A DNA stretch of 64,000 nucleotides from Sequoia sempervirens (GCA_007258455.2 VDFB02047230.1:157798635-157862634); one strand, 5' to 3'. Shown: positions 23,335 through 35,465, counted from the first letter of the stretch. The notes: generated by a model not told the origin, from the letters alone. Numbers and translations are program-made.

Positions 23335-24384
23335 TACACTCAAATTTGGTTTGGAGGATTGATTAAATACAAGTTATTTAATTAATGATCTTTAATTCTT
23401 CTACTTATAAATAAATTGAAAATTTTATTTATATAGTTCATTTTCTCTAATTCATCCTATCCTAAATCATTTTCTTCATGTCTTAATTAAATGAACAAAT
23501 TTAATTAGTTTGTTTTATTTAATTAACCTCCTCTCATTAAATTTGAATTTTAAATTTTGAATTTAAGCACATTTCTACTAACCTCTTCTCACCTTCCACC
23601 TCATCATGTGTCTTGAGAAATTAAATATTTCTAATACTTAATTTGGAATTTATCCTCAACAAATTTTAACCAATTTGGGACACTTGGCCTTCATCTCCAT
23701 TTTATTCCTCTTCACACTTGGCAATTTTTTCTTCTAAAGGGAAGACAGTCCCCTTTTCTCTCTAACCTCTTCATCTTCAACCATCCATTCTCCAGATCGA
23801 ATCTAAATCATTGATTCCTGCTACCTAGGCTCATGCCTTGGAAAATATATAAATAGGCCCTCATTTACAACAAAAAGAGAGAGAGTTGAGCATAATTACA
23901 CTCTACAAAATTTTCATTAACATTGTCATTTTAGTGAGCACTCTAGTATTATCATTTTAGCATCAAGTAGTTTTAATCATGGCATTTTCATTAGCAGTAT
24001 CTTAATTACAATAGTTTCATCATATCATTTTCATAACATCATTATCTTTGCATATCATTTACATCTAGCTTAGCAATCATGTAATGTAGGAAAGATCTCT
24101 TGCATTTCCAACATCTCTCATTCTTCAGTTTTTCATTTGGAAAGTCATGTGCACAAACAATCTGAGAGAAAAAATGACTTAAAGAATCCTTGGAGATAGA
24201 GGACAATGAGACACCATTGGGGAATTGTTTGTTTCAATTTTTTTGTTATTTGAATTCCTTGATGTAATGTTTCATTGGTGTGTTGTTATAAGTTTTACTT
24301 GCTTATTCACATTTGTTATAAGTTTTACTTGCTTATTCACATTATTCATACACACACCTCTATCACATTGTTAGTATACCAACA
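23335..24384 (+). repeat. Solo LTR inside the LINE, with exact target duplication
   Basis: A 1050-bp insert is flanked by CTCTA on both sides (23330-23334 and 24385-24389). It begins TACACTCAAATTTGG (TG changed to TA) and ends AGTATACCAACA. A TATA-like TATATAAATAGG near 23848 suggests plus orientation. If it is removed with one CTCTA, LINE sequence reads across into EEALAIL. No partner LTR or internal region is present, so it is a solo LTR left by recombination. Confidence 0.75.
24281..24342 (+). repeat. 30-bp tandem duplication in the solo LTR
   Basis: The unit TTGTTATAAGTTTTACTTGC plus TTATTCACAT occurs twice in direct succession near the LTR end. It is nearly identical between copies, so the duplication is recent relative to the LTR. 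Confidence 0.8.
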
Positions 24385-27300
24385 CTCTAAGCATCCCCCC
24401 TTTGAAGAGGAAGATTGAGATGATTACAAAAGGAAACCTCTCTTGGATTCACACCCTCAGCCAAGTCACACTTAGGTGCAGTAGTTTCTCCCACCGAATG
24501 AAGAATCCTCCACCACAAATGTTGGACAACCAGCTTCACATCTTGAAAAATCTTGTGATTCCTCTCTTGTCAAATATTCCAGATAATAAAATTTGGTCCC
24601 AAAGCCCAAGTAACTTGAAGAAAATAGGTCTTAACAGGGGCCTTCCCCCATTGGGAAAAGAACTCCACCAAAGAAGAGACATGCCAACAAGCCCGGTTCA
24701 ACACATCCCACAAAAGGTTCCAAAGCCTCCAAGAAAAGGAACATTGGAAGAAGAGATGAAAGACACTCTCTTCACTTTTCCCATACAAAACACACATCTA
24801 GGGACTGTGGAACCCTCTCTTGTATAAGTTATCCCAACTAAGACACCGATCTAGACCACCAACCACAGAAAAAAAAAATTGCACTTGGGCCAAGAAAATT
24901 TATTCCACACTTGCTTCCACCAAGGAACCTCAATGTCCCCAAACCCCTGCCTAAGAAATTCACCATAACCTATTGAAACAGAGTACTTACCAGATAAATC
25001 ATTGTTACTCCAAGCTAGAACATCCTGCCCTGCCATTGAATTGCATTACCATGATGTCAGAATCTGAGCCAACTCTTGCCTATCCTCCTCTAACCCTCCT
25101 GGCAGAAAATTTGAGGAGTGCTTCCATCTAAGGCTAGCAACTAGTCCAATATTCAAAACAAACTTATAATACTCAATCGTATTCCAACCAGTAGCAGTAA
25201 AATGATCGTAAAGATATTGGAGGTGAGGGTAACCAAAAATAATGGGAGGGTGACCATCCCAAGAATCCCACCAAAAAAGAGCTTGAGAACCTGAATGACA
25301 TATCCAAAAAATCCCCTTCTTAGTCAACTGAGCCCCCAATTTGAGGGTATTCCAAATCATAGATCCCATTCCTTCTAAATGGAAATGAGGAACATCAAAA
25401 GTATTAACATCCTTAAGATACTTGTGGGTAAGAATATGAGCCAAAATCTGATGTTGACTAGTACACCAATCCCAATATAACTTGGTTGCAAGAGCTTGCC
25501 CATTCAAAACCAAAGAACACAATCCAAGGCCCCCCTCCTTTTACGACTTGCACACCTTATCTCAATTAATGAGACTCCACTTGGTTGACTGCAAGTTACC
25601 ACTCCAAAGAAATTATCGTGAGAGAGCATCAAATTCCCTCAAGAAATACAAAGAAGCCATCTAAACAAAACCCCTGTAAATAGGAAGAGCTTGGATAAAA
25701 AACTTCAGAAGAGTCACTCTCGTAGTAGTAGAAATTCAATGATGATTCCAATGATTGACTTTACTATGCAACTTATCAAGAAAATTTTTCCAAGAAGACC
25801 TAGGTTGCTTACCAACAGCAAGAGGTATTCCCAAATAGACAAAGGGAAGAGACCCAATCTGAAACCTCAAAATATTAGCAATCCGTCATTGAATAGCTTG
25901 AGGAGTATTTAAAAAGAAGATAATAGACTTTTTCTCATTGATTTTCTGACCCGAAGCAGCAAGGTAAATATCCAAAGCCTACCTAAAAGAAACAACCTCC
26001 TAAAGGTGAGCCCTCCCCATTAGAGAAGTGTCATCCTCAAACTAAAGATGAGAGAGCTAGGAAATCCCATTTCCCTGATACCAGCCTTGAATCTTTCCTT
26101 GGGAAACCCATGAGTTTAGAAATCTTCCCAAACCCTCAGCCATAATAATAAACAGATAAGCGGGGAGAGGATCTCCTTGACGAAGGCCCTTGGAATTTGC
26201 AAAAAGCTCAGAAGGTTCCCCATTCATAAGAACAAAAAAAGAGGAAGAGGTAACACAACTAATAGTTCATCTGACCCAATCTAGACTAAAACCAAAGCCT
26301 AAGAGAATTCTCTACAAAAAACTCCACTTGACTCTAGCATAAGCCTTGGACATATCCAACTTGATGAACATAGACCTCCTTAGAAGTTGCCATAGAGTGG
26401 ATGACCTTAGAGGAAACCACCACCCCATCTAGGATATGTCTACTAGCAACAAAACCTCCTTGCTCCTCAAAGATAATGGAAGGAAGACACACTTTGAGCC
26501 TCTCAACGATCAATTTAGTAATAATTTTGTACACCACAATACAGAGAGCAATAGGTCAAAAGAATTATAGCTGATCAACACCTTCCTTTTTAGGGATAAG
26601 AACCAAAAAAGTAGATTTCAAGGCACAAAGCATATACTTACTACGAAGAGATTCCCATGCAACCTCCAGAAAATCCAAATTTATAATATCCCAAAATTCC
26701 TGAAAAAATTCAACAAGAAAACCATCCGGTCCAAGGGCTTTACCTTTATTGATCCCAAAAATGACCTCTTCCAATTTAGGCAAAGAAATCAGGTGAATGA
26801 GGAAATCATTCACTCCTTGGAGATCAAGGATGGGACACAAGAAAGGATCAAATTCTCCTCATCTTCTACAAGGGGTGAATCCTCAGAAAAAAGAGTATAA
26901 TAAAACTATCTAGCCTCACGAGACAAAGCCTATAAAGAAGAAATGTGAATCCCATCTGCATTAACCAGAGAGGAAATACAACTTCTATTGTGACGGGCCT
27001 ACATAGAATAATGGAAGAAAGCAGTATTCCTATCCCCTTCCTGAAGCCAATCAATCTAAGCCTTTTGCTTCCAAAAAATCTCCTCCCGAAGCTCCCATTC
27101 CTCCATAACTCTCACAACCTAGGCTTTCACTTGACCCAGAGCATCCAAGAAACCACAATCCCAAATTTGGCGAGTAATCACATCAAGGCTTTCCTAGGAT
27201 TTCTTCTTCATAACCCTAAAATTTCCAAAACTCATCCTATTCCATCTCTTAAGGTGAAATTTAACATACTAAAGTTTCTTAACAAAAGTGTACATAGTTG

Positions 27301-28123
27301 TACCATAAGTAGGGCTACAATCATGCCACCATTGAGCCATAATATCATGCAAAGAAGAATCCCAAAGCCACATAAGTTGAAACTTAAAAGAAGTATTTTT
27401 GGGAACAGTAAAATGGGAAACTGAAAGTTTAATTGGTCAATGATCAAAACCCCTCCAATCAAGAATCTAAGAACCTGTAACCAATCTACCTCCCACCCAA
27501 AAACAAGAAACAAGAAATCTACCCAACCCTTTCAAGATCACTTCCTCTCCACTCTGTTGATTATTCCAAGTAAAAAACCCATTAGAAGGCTTAACATCAC
27601 TTAAAGCAAGCAAATCCACATTCTCCTGAAAAAGATCAGCAGCAAACCCAAGCTAATGCAACCCACCTCTTTTCTCCTCCAAGCTCAACATAGAATTAAA
27701 ATCACCAACTAAGATCCAAGGAAGATATGGAGCGCATGATCTAACATACCTTATATGATCCCAAAGCCGGATTTTTCCATGAATATCAATCGAGGCATAA
27801 ACATTAGTAACCAAAATGGTCTCGCCTGTTTCCAAAGAGGAGGCAACCATTGAAATAGTAGAATGACTGGAAATCCACCAAAGGGGAGCAATCTTTCTAG
27901 GATCCCAAAAAAGAGCCAAACCCCTAGAACTCCCCTAAGAACAAATACACTGACACTGACCAAAATACTAGACATGAGAAGCACACTAAAGCATAAAATC
28001 AACTAAAAGTTTAGTCTCATGAACACAAAAAATGTTTGGAGAATCGACAAAAACTAGATCATGAATAGCCTTTTGATGGGGGGTGCTATTCAACCCCCTT
28101 ACATTCCATGAGAGAACAATCAT
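24385..28123 (-). pseudogene. LINE ORF2: endonuclease, reverse transcriptase, zf-RVT
   Basis: The start ATG (28123-28121, minus strand) leads into MIVLSWNVRGLNS, the usual start of plant LINE endonuclease. Further endonuclease blocks are FCVHETKL, WILVGDFNSMLS (about 27700) and GFDHxPIKL (the SDHxPI position). RT shows KALGPDGF near 26740, GLRQGDPLPAYLFII near 26180 and the catalytic box FEDD at 26041-26030 (normally YADD/FADD). VYLGIPL, a post-RT region with KLYWDWCTSQHQ, and a zf-RVT with CVLYGKSEESVFHLFFQC (about 24797-24740) follow. More than a dozen stops, mainly TAG, and several frame changes show it is dead. It would nick target DNA and copy LINE RNA in place. Confidence 0.85.
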
Positions 28124-29500
28124 GGAGGAGATGGTGAAAAGTGAGCATCAATGGGTTTAACAGACCTTGATTCCACCAAAAAAACTCTAGTACACTTAAT
28201 CTTCTCAAGATCCTTCTTGTGGCCACTTTTAGAAGAGTGCTCAGACATTCCCTTCATAATTGTGCATTGTTGCACCCCCAAGGCTAAAGAATACCCCTTT
28301 CTCTTGCTAGAGACTAGCCCCTATTTTTCCAAATCTACCGAAACAATAGCATCATCATCATCATCCTACATATGATCATTCAGAGTTACCAAATGATCCT
28401 ACATACCCTAAGATAAATGAATATCTTGATCGGATCCCTGTCAATGTCCCACAACACAACCCATACCTACAACATTAGAAGGAACATCTAGCGGGATTCC
28501 TTCCTCCAAAGTTGAAGTGTTCAACACCTCAAACTGATTAAAGTCCTCTTCATTCTTCATGTCCTTGAATGATCTCTTTCGACTATGACCCTTAGCCCAC
28601 TTAACCAACACAAATCCATCTTTATCTGGTTCACCCTCCATCATAGAAGATTTCCCTTTATTATCCATAACAAATTTTGGAGTCGAAGGCGAAGGAGAGG
28701 AATTAGAAGGAGAAGCCTTCTTAATCCCAGGACATTGCTTTTGAAGATGTCCATACTCATGAAAAATATGATAACGAAAAGGAAGGGACTCATAATCAAG
28801 TTGTTGAATCCAAGAAAAAGAACCGAGACAAATTTCTAGAGAATCTGGCAAGGGATTATTCAAATCAACCTCTACATAGATCCGAGCAAAAGCAATAACC
28901 TTTATTTCAAGGGTTTGTTGAGCAACTATAACAGGCTTACCAATAAGAGTCGCAATCTGTTATAAAATATCTTCTCTCCAAAATTCCAGGGGAAGCCTCG
29001 GTAGACGAACCCAGACAGGAACCCTCAATGATAGTTCTTCAGCTGTGTTAAAACCCATATGCCAAGGTTTTAAAAACAATATGACATGATTATAAAAGTA
29101 GGGACCTCCCTTAAAAACTTGATTCCTATCAGCCATATTGGAAAAAAACAACCACAAAATAGTTGTTTGAAGTGACCATTAGCTCCATGTCTCTGTCAAC
29201 TTGCCATGTACTCCTAATCCAAGCATCCAAAGTCGAAAGAGGAATACGGATCCCAAGAAATTTTCAAATTAAAGCATGTCTACTCCAATAAGAAACATTA
29301 TCAGCCACAGATTCTGGAGAAAGAACCAAGATCCAATTATCCTGAATTCTAGGAAAACAACCATTCACTTTCTTCAGTTTAGGGCCCTCCCCCACATAAA
29401 ATGAATTAGACTGCTTAGCATTCAACCCTGACGAAGATCCATTGAGCAACCTACCATGATCAGTCACCACCAAATTGTAAGAGACCTACTACTCAGCCAT
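28120..29500 (-). pseudogene. LINE ORF1: RNA-binding gag-like protein
   Basis: The ATG at 29500 (minus strand) reads MAE, two TAG codons (from CAG CAG), then VSYNLVVTDHGRLL. A DUF4283-like domain spans about 29400-28960 with DNWILVLSPESVADN and the block VRLPRLPLEFW. A knuckle near 28780-28740 reads FRYHIFHEYGHLQKQC, where the first Cys residues of CCHC are lost. A long acidic/basic tail follows. In the same frame the ORF ends with TGA at 28122-28120, overlapping the ORF2 ATG as ATGA. ORF1 proteins bind LINE RNA and are needed for retrotransposition. Confidence 0.8.
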
Positions 29501-29800
29501 GATCCAAACAAAAGGACACCTGCTAGAACAAGAGAACCAAGAGAGAAAAAGCTTCAAAAAATAGAGAATAAAGACCCCATCTACACCCTATGCACATGCA
29601 AAAGGAGGATCAAACCCAGTAAACAGCGACACCAAAACCCCAAGAAAAAAAGAGCACCACCCTCGAAATGCAAAATAAACCCACCCCACGCTGAACACAA
29701 CAACCAACACTTGCCAGCCAAATAGAAACACCATGCATTGAGAAAACATAGCATGCAAGCCACGGGCCATCAGCCTCCCCACGTAGAGCTCTCCATCCTG
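29501..29800 (-). other. LINE leader region
   Basis: Between the ORF1 start and the first unrelated AT-rich DNA the minus strand is relatively G/T-rich, as plant LINE leaders often are. Two overlapping short ORFs (29782-29588 and 29763-29581) have no family signature. The 5' end of the element is placed near 29800 by the change in composition only. Confidence 0.4.
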
Positions 29801-30159
29801 AACAACAATTTTTATTATCTCTATTTTACTTCTTATATTCTACTATATGATATTTCTACTCATATTTTTTAGTTTTTATCATTGCATCAGACCCGTCGAG
29901 TTAAAACTTATGTGAATGCTTACTAATGATGATTCGTGTTCAAGTACAATGAAAAATATCAGTCCATTCATGAGAGTAAGTACAAAGTAAATCCTAGTCC
30001 ATTTATGAGGAAAAATACATATCCCATAAATTCCTTTCTAATCTCATATATTCAACTCTTCAAAATGCCACAACTATCATTGAATCTCAAATGGATGATC
30101 TATTATATTTTGACAAGGATTATTGTAGAATTAAATGGTCATTCATCATTAAGATGCTC
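29801..30159. other. Intergenic AT-rich DNA, nothing recognised
   Basis: No coding motif, terminal repeat or RNA gene signature seen. It contains the 5' side of the plus-strand ORF 29936-30190, which has no known family. Confidence 0.4.
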
Positions 30160-31090
30160 AAAAGGTTCTTCAACAATCTATTTGTCATAAGTTTTTTTTG
30201 GGGTGGAACCATTTATTTGTGCCTACAGTTAATGCATTTGGATCTTTGTTCTTCAACAATCTATTTGTCAAATTTTTTTGGGTGGAACCATTTCCATGTG
30301 TCTGTAGTTAATGCATTTGGATACACATTGGAATACATGTTTTAAAAAGCATATGAAATGAATATATTCAAAGGCATCGATATATTGCATAGCTCTCTTT
30401 TGTTGAATTCCCATTTTGTAGAGGATAGAATGTTGTTAATTTAGAAAAGATAAAAAAAGGAATTTAGTATTAGTATAGAGATTTTTGGTCTTTAGTGTAT
30501 TATATGTATTAGGATTAAAGTGTCATTTATCTTACAATCTTATGTATTATTTGTGTGTCTCTAACATTTTTGGAATGTGTTTTTGAATGCCTAGAGTGAT
30601 TTGGATATTAATTTATAAATAAGATTCTTTTGGAATCTTGATATGAGTTGTTAAATGCATTCATGAGGACCATGGAGCACAATGGTGGTGGTTAAATTTG
30701 ACCAATTGATCACTATATGGTATTTCCCAATTTTAGGTGTTAGGATTGAGGAGTGGGAATCTTTTATGACAAGATGGGACCCACATGAGTTGGCCTCTTC
30801 ATGTTGAAGTGCTATAATTTGGGAATGAAGCCACTAGGGGTTATGTTGTCATAATTATTAACTTTTCTATTCCAGTGATAATTTATTATGCTCATGTGAT
30901 GCCATGTGAAGTGTTTAATGTATATACTATTCTTAGAAGATGTTCTCCCAAGTAGGGTGTGGTTTTTTGCAAGATACCATGGTTTTGGTATCCATCATTT
31001 TGGGTAAGGAATTTATGGTTTTATCCTTTATCATTTCCAATATATTGAGATATGAGATAATAGTTTTATGAAATAGTTTTATAGATAATG
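30160..31090 (+). repeat. Duplicated block, copy 1: flank segment plus X-family LTR fragment
   Basis: 30160-30504 resembles 31130-31394, and 30505-31090 resembles the first part of the Copia X 5' LTR (34571 onward). Within copy 1, a unit of about 77 bp (TTCTTCAACAATCTATTTGTC ... AATGCATTTGGAT) is itself tandemly doubled at about 30167-30320. The LTR-like part starts TGTATTAGGATTAAAG. The same flank-LTR order occurs again after 31130, so this is a local duplication of DNA beside element X. Confidence 0.6.
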
Positions 31091-31129
31091 GATTGGCTCT
31101 AGAAACATGAATCATCAAAATCTCGATAA

Positions 31130-31394
31130 ATGGCGTGTTCATCTAGCCCTTTGTTCTACAACAATCTATTTTTCAAGGCTTTTTGGTGGAACCTTATCTT
31201 CATGCCTATAGTTAATGCATTTGGATACACATTGGGATGCATATTTGAAAGAGCGTATGAAATGAATATATTCAAAGGCATTTATATATTGCATAACTCT
31301 CTTGTGTTGAATTCACAATTTGTAGAGGATAAAATATTGTTAATTTTGAAAAGACAAAAGAGGAAGTTAGCATTACCATGGAGATTATTATTGA
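31130..31394 (+). repeat. Duplicated block, copy 2: flank segment, split from its LTR by N3
   Basis: It carries an 89-codon plus-strand ORF (31130-31399) whose blocks (FVEDKILLILKRQKRK, VNAFGYTLG) recur in broken form at about 30300-30460. I recognise no family, and the frame is not kept in copy 1, so coding is doubtful. The continuation of the block, the X LTR, resumes at 34548 after N3. Confidence 0.55.
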
Positions 31395-32408
31395 TGTAAA
31401 GGGAACACTCTCCCCTTCAAATTTAAAACCAAACACACACACACACACACCACTATGCAAGAAAGTTGCAAATAAACATTAACAACAAAATATGGATGAG
31501 AATTCTGCAACATATATTGATTTCAAAATCTAAACATGAATTACATAATCATGGAGCTCATATGCTCCCATCCATCATGGGCTTTACACATACAAAAATT
31601 TGCAACTCAACATTCCATCTTCATTGCAACAACATTTGAGTGTGTAAAATCTTCTTCTCCAAAGCCCCCCCATTCACCAAATTGCAAGCACCAATATATA
31701 AAAATTGTGTGAGAAGAAACCACTATTGGTTTCTTGAAACAACTTCCACTAAACTACCAAGAAAAACCACCACTTTCTTCTATTAATGCTTTGTAATTCG
31801 TCAAAATTTTCTTAAACGGTTTTTGGCTTTGGTGCGCCTCATTTCCAACTTTTTCGAATCATTTTGAAATTCTTAATTGTGTTATCGTATGAGAAAGTTA
31901 TGGCCATTTTACTAAGACTAGGTCTCATAATTACCACCCAAACAATCTTTTCTCTTTTCCCAAATATAATAATATGCCAGTCAAACCTTGAGAATACTCA
32001 TTACTCCTTCTTCGCATGGATTTCCTCTTCTAAGCATGTGCATTCAATGTACAATGCAAATTTTTCTTCCCACTATTTCTACTCTCCCTCAATAGCCTAC
32101 ATTCCCAACTTGCAACAAAATAAAAATTCACATTTCAAAGTGGAGTTGCAAAGCATATTAAATACCCACTCCAAGCTTGGGTGTAATATTTTCCTTTTTG
32201 TAAAATTAACATCTTTTAAAACAATTTAAAAATGAACCAATTAATAATTTTATTTTCTCACAATCCATCACCAAATTTTGCTATGTTGGAAGAGTTGAAA
32301 ATTTCAACAATTTGTACCTACAGCCAAAAATCAAAATAAAACACAAGCATAAAACTTAAAATATTTTTGGTTGTACAAGATTGCTTGGTACCCATGAATG
32401 CTCTTGCA
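31395..32408 (-). repeat. N3 3' LTR
   Basis: Matches 33526-34547 throughout. It holds a short (CA)n run near 31433-31450 which in the partner is an interrupted CACATGTACAACAC, so the microsatellite grew or was lost after insertion. Confidence 0.82.
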
Positions 32409-32782
32409 TTAGACACCCAGGGTAGAAATTTTTTGAGCATAGGCTCACAAAAGTGGAGTTGAATGATAGAACCATTCTTTCAGATTGCAAGCAATCTGCA
32501 ACGAACTCCATCACTATCCCAAGTGCACATGAAATCTTTTATTTTTCCTCTTTTTCCAACATCTTGTTGGTACTAGCTTTACTCTCCTTAAAAAACTCTA
32601 CTTACCATTCTTATCTCCTCTCGTGGACTTGTATCCACCATGTACCATCCTCCTCCAAATAATCTCTCTACTCATCTCCTCTTTCATGGGTTTTGACCCA
32701 CCACAAACCAACCATCTCCACCAAATCTCTCCTATAGGCTTGTAGCTTCCTCCATAGCTTATACCTACAAGTATACATCTAT

Positions 32783-33400
32783 ATACTACTCTGGATCCTC
32801 ACAATCCTTTTTCTTTTCTAACTCTTTTTTCATCTCACGGTGCAAATCCTTTACAAATTCAACATTATAAAACTCATAAAAATCAGATTTTACCTTGATG
32901 ACTTTTTCTGTCACAACATCTTCTTCTTCACTACTGAATGCTACTATCTTTGTTGTTTCATTGAACAAATTCACTATCTCTGTAATATCTTCCTCAAGAA
33001 AATCTTGGTCTTCATCAGGTTCATCATCAAACATTGGATCATCATACATCAATGCATACTTTATTTTAATTGCAACATCCTCAACTATTGCATTTTTTAC
33101 GCTTTCACTTTCACTTGCAATACTTTCACCTTCACTACTCACTATCATCACTGTCATTGTGTCCTCCAAGTGAATTCACTTTGTTGCAACATAATTTTCC
33201 TCTTTGATTGTTGCACTTTCTCTTTGCTTCTCATCCTTTACTACAATCTCACCATCTTTCTTCACACTATTCTCAAAACATACTTCTGCAATATTTTCTT
33301 CATCCTACTCACTTGCATACACAACTATGACAAACTTGTTGCCTTTCTTCTTTGAAATTTCATCAAACACTTGCCTCACACTCTAGATATTAAAATTCTC
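32783..33400 (-). pseudogene. N3 acidic ORF of unknown function
   Basis: The minus strand between primer site and 3' LTR has an ORF of about 200 codons: an interrupted N-terminal part (about 33400-33175, with stops after ASE and TK that fit CAG>TAG) and an open part of 127 residues (33169-32786). It is very rich in Glu, Asp and Ser (for example DEPDEDQDFLEEDITEIV) and ends with a Lys/Glu helix (HREMKKELEKKK). No zinc knuckle or enzyme motif is visible. It may be a remnant of a captured gene or of a diverged gag; low complexity makes homology by eye unsafe. Confidence 0.45.
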
Positions 33401-33509
33401 AGGTATATACTAGCTCACATCTGGCAATCTATCTACATGCAACACCACCACAAGTCCTGGTGCAAACTACCTCACATCGGCGCTTCTGCCTGCACACTCA
33501 GGAACTCCT

Positions 33510-33521
33510 GCTTTGATACCA
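33510..33521 (-). other. N3 primer-binding site
   Basis: Minus-strand TGGTATCAAAGC, four bases from the LTR end. S2 carries the same variant (A for G at the ninth base). Confidence 0.8.
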
Positions 33522-33525
33522 CTAA

Positions 33526-34547
33526 TGTAAAGGGAATACTCTCCCCTTAAAATATAAAACAAAACACATGTACAACACTATGCAAGAAGGCTGAAAATAA
33601 ACAATAACAACAAAATATGGAAGAGAAATCTGCAACATATTATTGATTTCAAAATCTGAAAAATGAATTGCATAATCATGGAGCTCATATGCTCCCATCC
33701 ATCATGGGCTTTACACATTAAAAAAATTGAAACTCAACATTCCATCTTCATTCAAGCAGCATCTGAGTATGTAAAAATCTTCTTCTCCAAAGCCCCCCAT
33801 TCACCAAATTTCAAGCACCAATATATAAAAATTGTGTGAGAAGAAACCACTATTGATTTCTCAAAACAACCTCCACTAAACCATCAAGAAAACCCATCAC
33901 TTTCTATCTATTAATGCTCTATCATTCATTATAATTTTCTCAAATGTTTTTTGGGTTTGGTGTGCCTCATTTCTAGCTTTCTGGATCATTTTGAAATTCT
34001 TAATTTTGTTATCGTGTGAGAAATATATAGCCATTTTACTAATACTAGGTCTCATAATTGCGACCCATCCAATCTTTTTTCTTTTCTCAAAAATAATACT
34101 ATGCTAGTCAAACCTCCAAAATGCTCATTACTCCTTATTGGCATGGATTTCCTCTTCTTAGCATGTGCATTCAATGTATAATTCAAATTTTTCTTCCCAC
34201 TCTCCAACCCACTATTTCCACTCTCCCTCAACAACCTGCATTCCTAACTTGCAACAAAATACAAATTCAAATTTCAAAGTGGAATTGCAGAGCATATTAA
34301 ATACCCACTCCAAGCTTGTGTGTAATATTTTCTTTTTTGTAAAATTAACATCTTTTAAAATAATTTAAAAATGAGCCAATTAATAATTTTATTTTCTCAC
34401 AATCCATCACCAAATTTTGACGTGCTGGAAGAGTTGAAAATTTCAACAATTTGCACCTGTAGCCAAAAATCAAAATAAAACACAAGCATAAAACTTAAAA
34501 TATTTTTGGTTGTGTGGGATTTCTTGGTACCCCTGGATTCTCCTGCA
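33526..34547 (-). repeat. N3 5' LTR
   Basis: Partner of 31395-32408, 1022 bp, with the same termini on the plus strand (TGTAAAGGGAA ... CTGCA). It adjoins the primer site on its left. Confidence 0.82.
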
Positions 34548-34570
34548 TCAATTAGTCTTTACTATGTTAT

Positions 34571-35358
34571 ATTTGCTAAGATTAAAGTATCATTTACCTT
34601 GCAATCTTATGTATTATTTATGTGTCTAACATTTTTGAAAAGTTTCCTTGGATGTCTAGGGTGATATTGAATATTAATTTATAAATAATGTTCTTCTAGA
34701 AAATTGATATGAGTTTTCATATGTATTCCTGGGGAAAGTGGAGCACAAGGTGGTGGTTATGTTTGACTAATTGATCAATAAGTTATATTTCCCTATTCTA
34801 GATGCTAGGATTGAGAAGTGGAAATATTTTATGACAAGATGGGACCCACATGAGTTGGAATCTTCATGTTGGAGTGTGATATTTTGGGAGTGAAGTCATC
34901 AATGGTTGTGTTGTCATAATGGTTACATTTTTTACTCAGATGCAAATTGATTTTTCCCATGTGATCCCACGTGAAGTGTTTTATGTATTTACCATTCTTA
35001 GAAGATGCTCTCCCAAGCGGGGCATGGGTTTTTGCAAGATACCATAGTTTTGGAATCCATTATTTTAGGTAAGCCATTTATGGTTTTCTCCTCTCATTAC
35101 CTATATATTGAGAGCATGAGAGTATTTTTGTGAAATTATTTTACAGATACATAGATACTATCAAATTAAAGACACAAAAGGAGTGAAGAAAGATTGTTGC
35201 TTTGTATTTTTTTTTAAATAATATAATATGGGCCTCTTTTTCTTGGTCGAGGTTTTGTCGAAAAGGGTTTCTCCACATTGCATATTTTATTGTTAATATT
35301 ATATTTATAATTTAATTTCATATTTCTATAGTATAGTGGTTTTCCTTTGTTTCTAACA
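34571..35358 (+). repeat. Copia X 5' LTR
   Basis: It ends TTTCTAACA before the primer site and aligns at its start with the 3' LTR at 45998 (TGTTAGCATTAAGG there; TTTGCTAAGATTAAAG here, so the TG start has decayed). Shared blocks include GACAAGATGGGACCCACATG. Length is about 790 bp. Confidence 0.7.
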
Positions 35359-35360
35359 TT

Positions 35361-35372
35361 TGGTATTAGATC
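35361..35372 (+). other. Copia X primer-binding site, mutated
   Basis: TGGTATTAGATC, two transitions away from the usual TGGTATCAGAGC. Confidence 0.7.
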
Positions 35373-35465
35373 CTAGCCAACATTACTTCTTGGGTGGAAG
35401 TGTGAGTGTTTTTATGTTGTATTTGGGAGTTTTGATTAAATTTTAGAGATTTGTATGTAGAAGCC

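Larger units (their letters stand above)
22920..29800 (-). mobile_element. Plant L1-type LINE with RNase H, interrupted by a solo LTR
   Basis: On the minus strand: leader (29800-29501), ORF1 with DUF4283-like and CCHC parts (29500-28120), ORF2 with endonuclease, RT and zf-RVT (28123-24385), a solo LTR (24384-23335), then the C-terminal RNase H (23334-22982) and a short 3' end. The order endonuclease-RT-zf-RVT-RNase H is that of plant L1 elements. The element is nearly full length but carries many stops. No poly(A) tail or clear target duplication was found at 22920, so the ends are approximate. Confidence 0.85.
31395..34547 (-). mobile_element. N3: small non-autonomous LTR element
   Basis: Direct repeats of about 1.0 kb (31395-32408 and 33526-34547) begin TGTAAAGGGAA and end TGCA on the plus strand. 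An initiator-Met-type primer site on the minus strand (33521-33510, TGGTATCAAAGC) sets the orientation. The 1.1-kb interior has one acidic ORF and no gag, protease or pol motif. No convincing polypurine tract or target duplication was found; flanks ATTGA and TCAAT are inverted relative to each other, not direct. It splits the duplicated block 31130-31394 from the Copia X LTR. Confidence 0.75.

Noticed and set aside
31433..31450. (CA)n run as a regulatory element
   Set aside because: It is a short microsatellite in one LTR of N3 and absent in uninterrupted form from the other.
32840..33355. Plus-strand ORF of 171 codons inside N3
   Set aside because: It lies opposite the acidic ORF and is a Phe/Ile/Cys-rich shadow of Glu/Asp/Lys codons.
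31390..34552. ATTGA and TCAAT around N3 as a target duplication
   Set aside because: They are reverse complements, not direct copies; may be chance.
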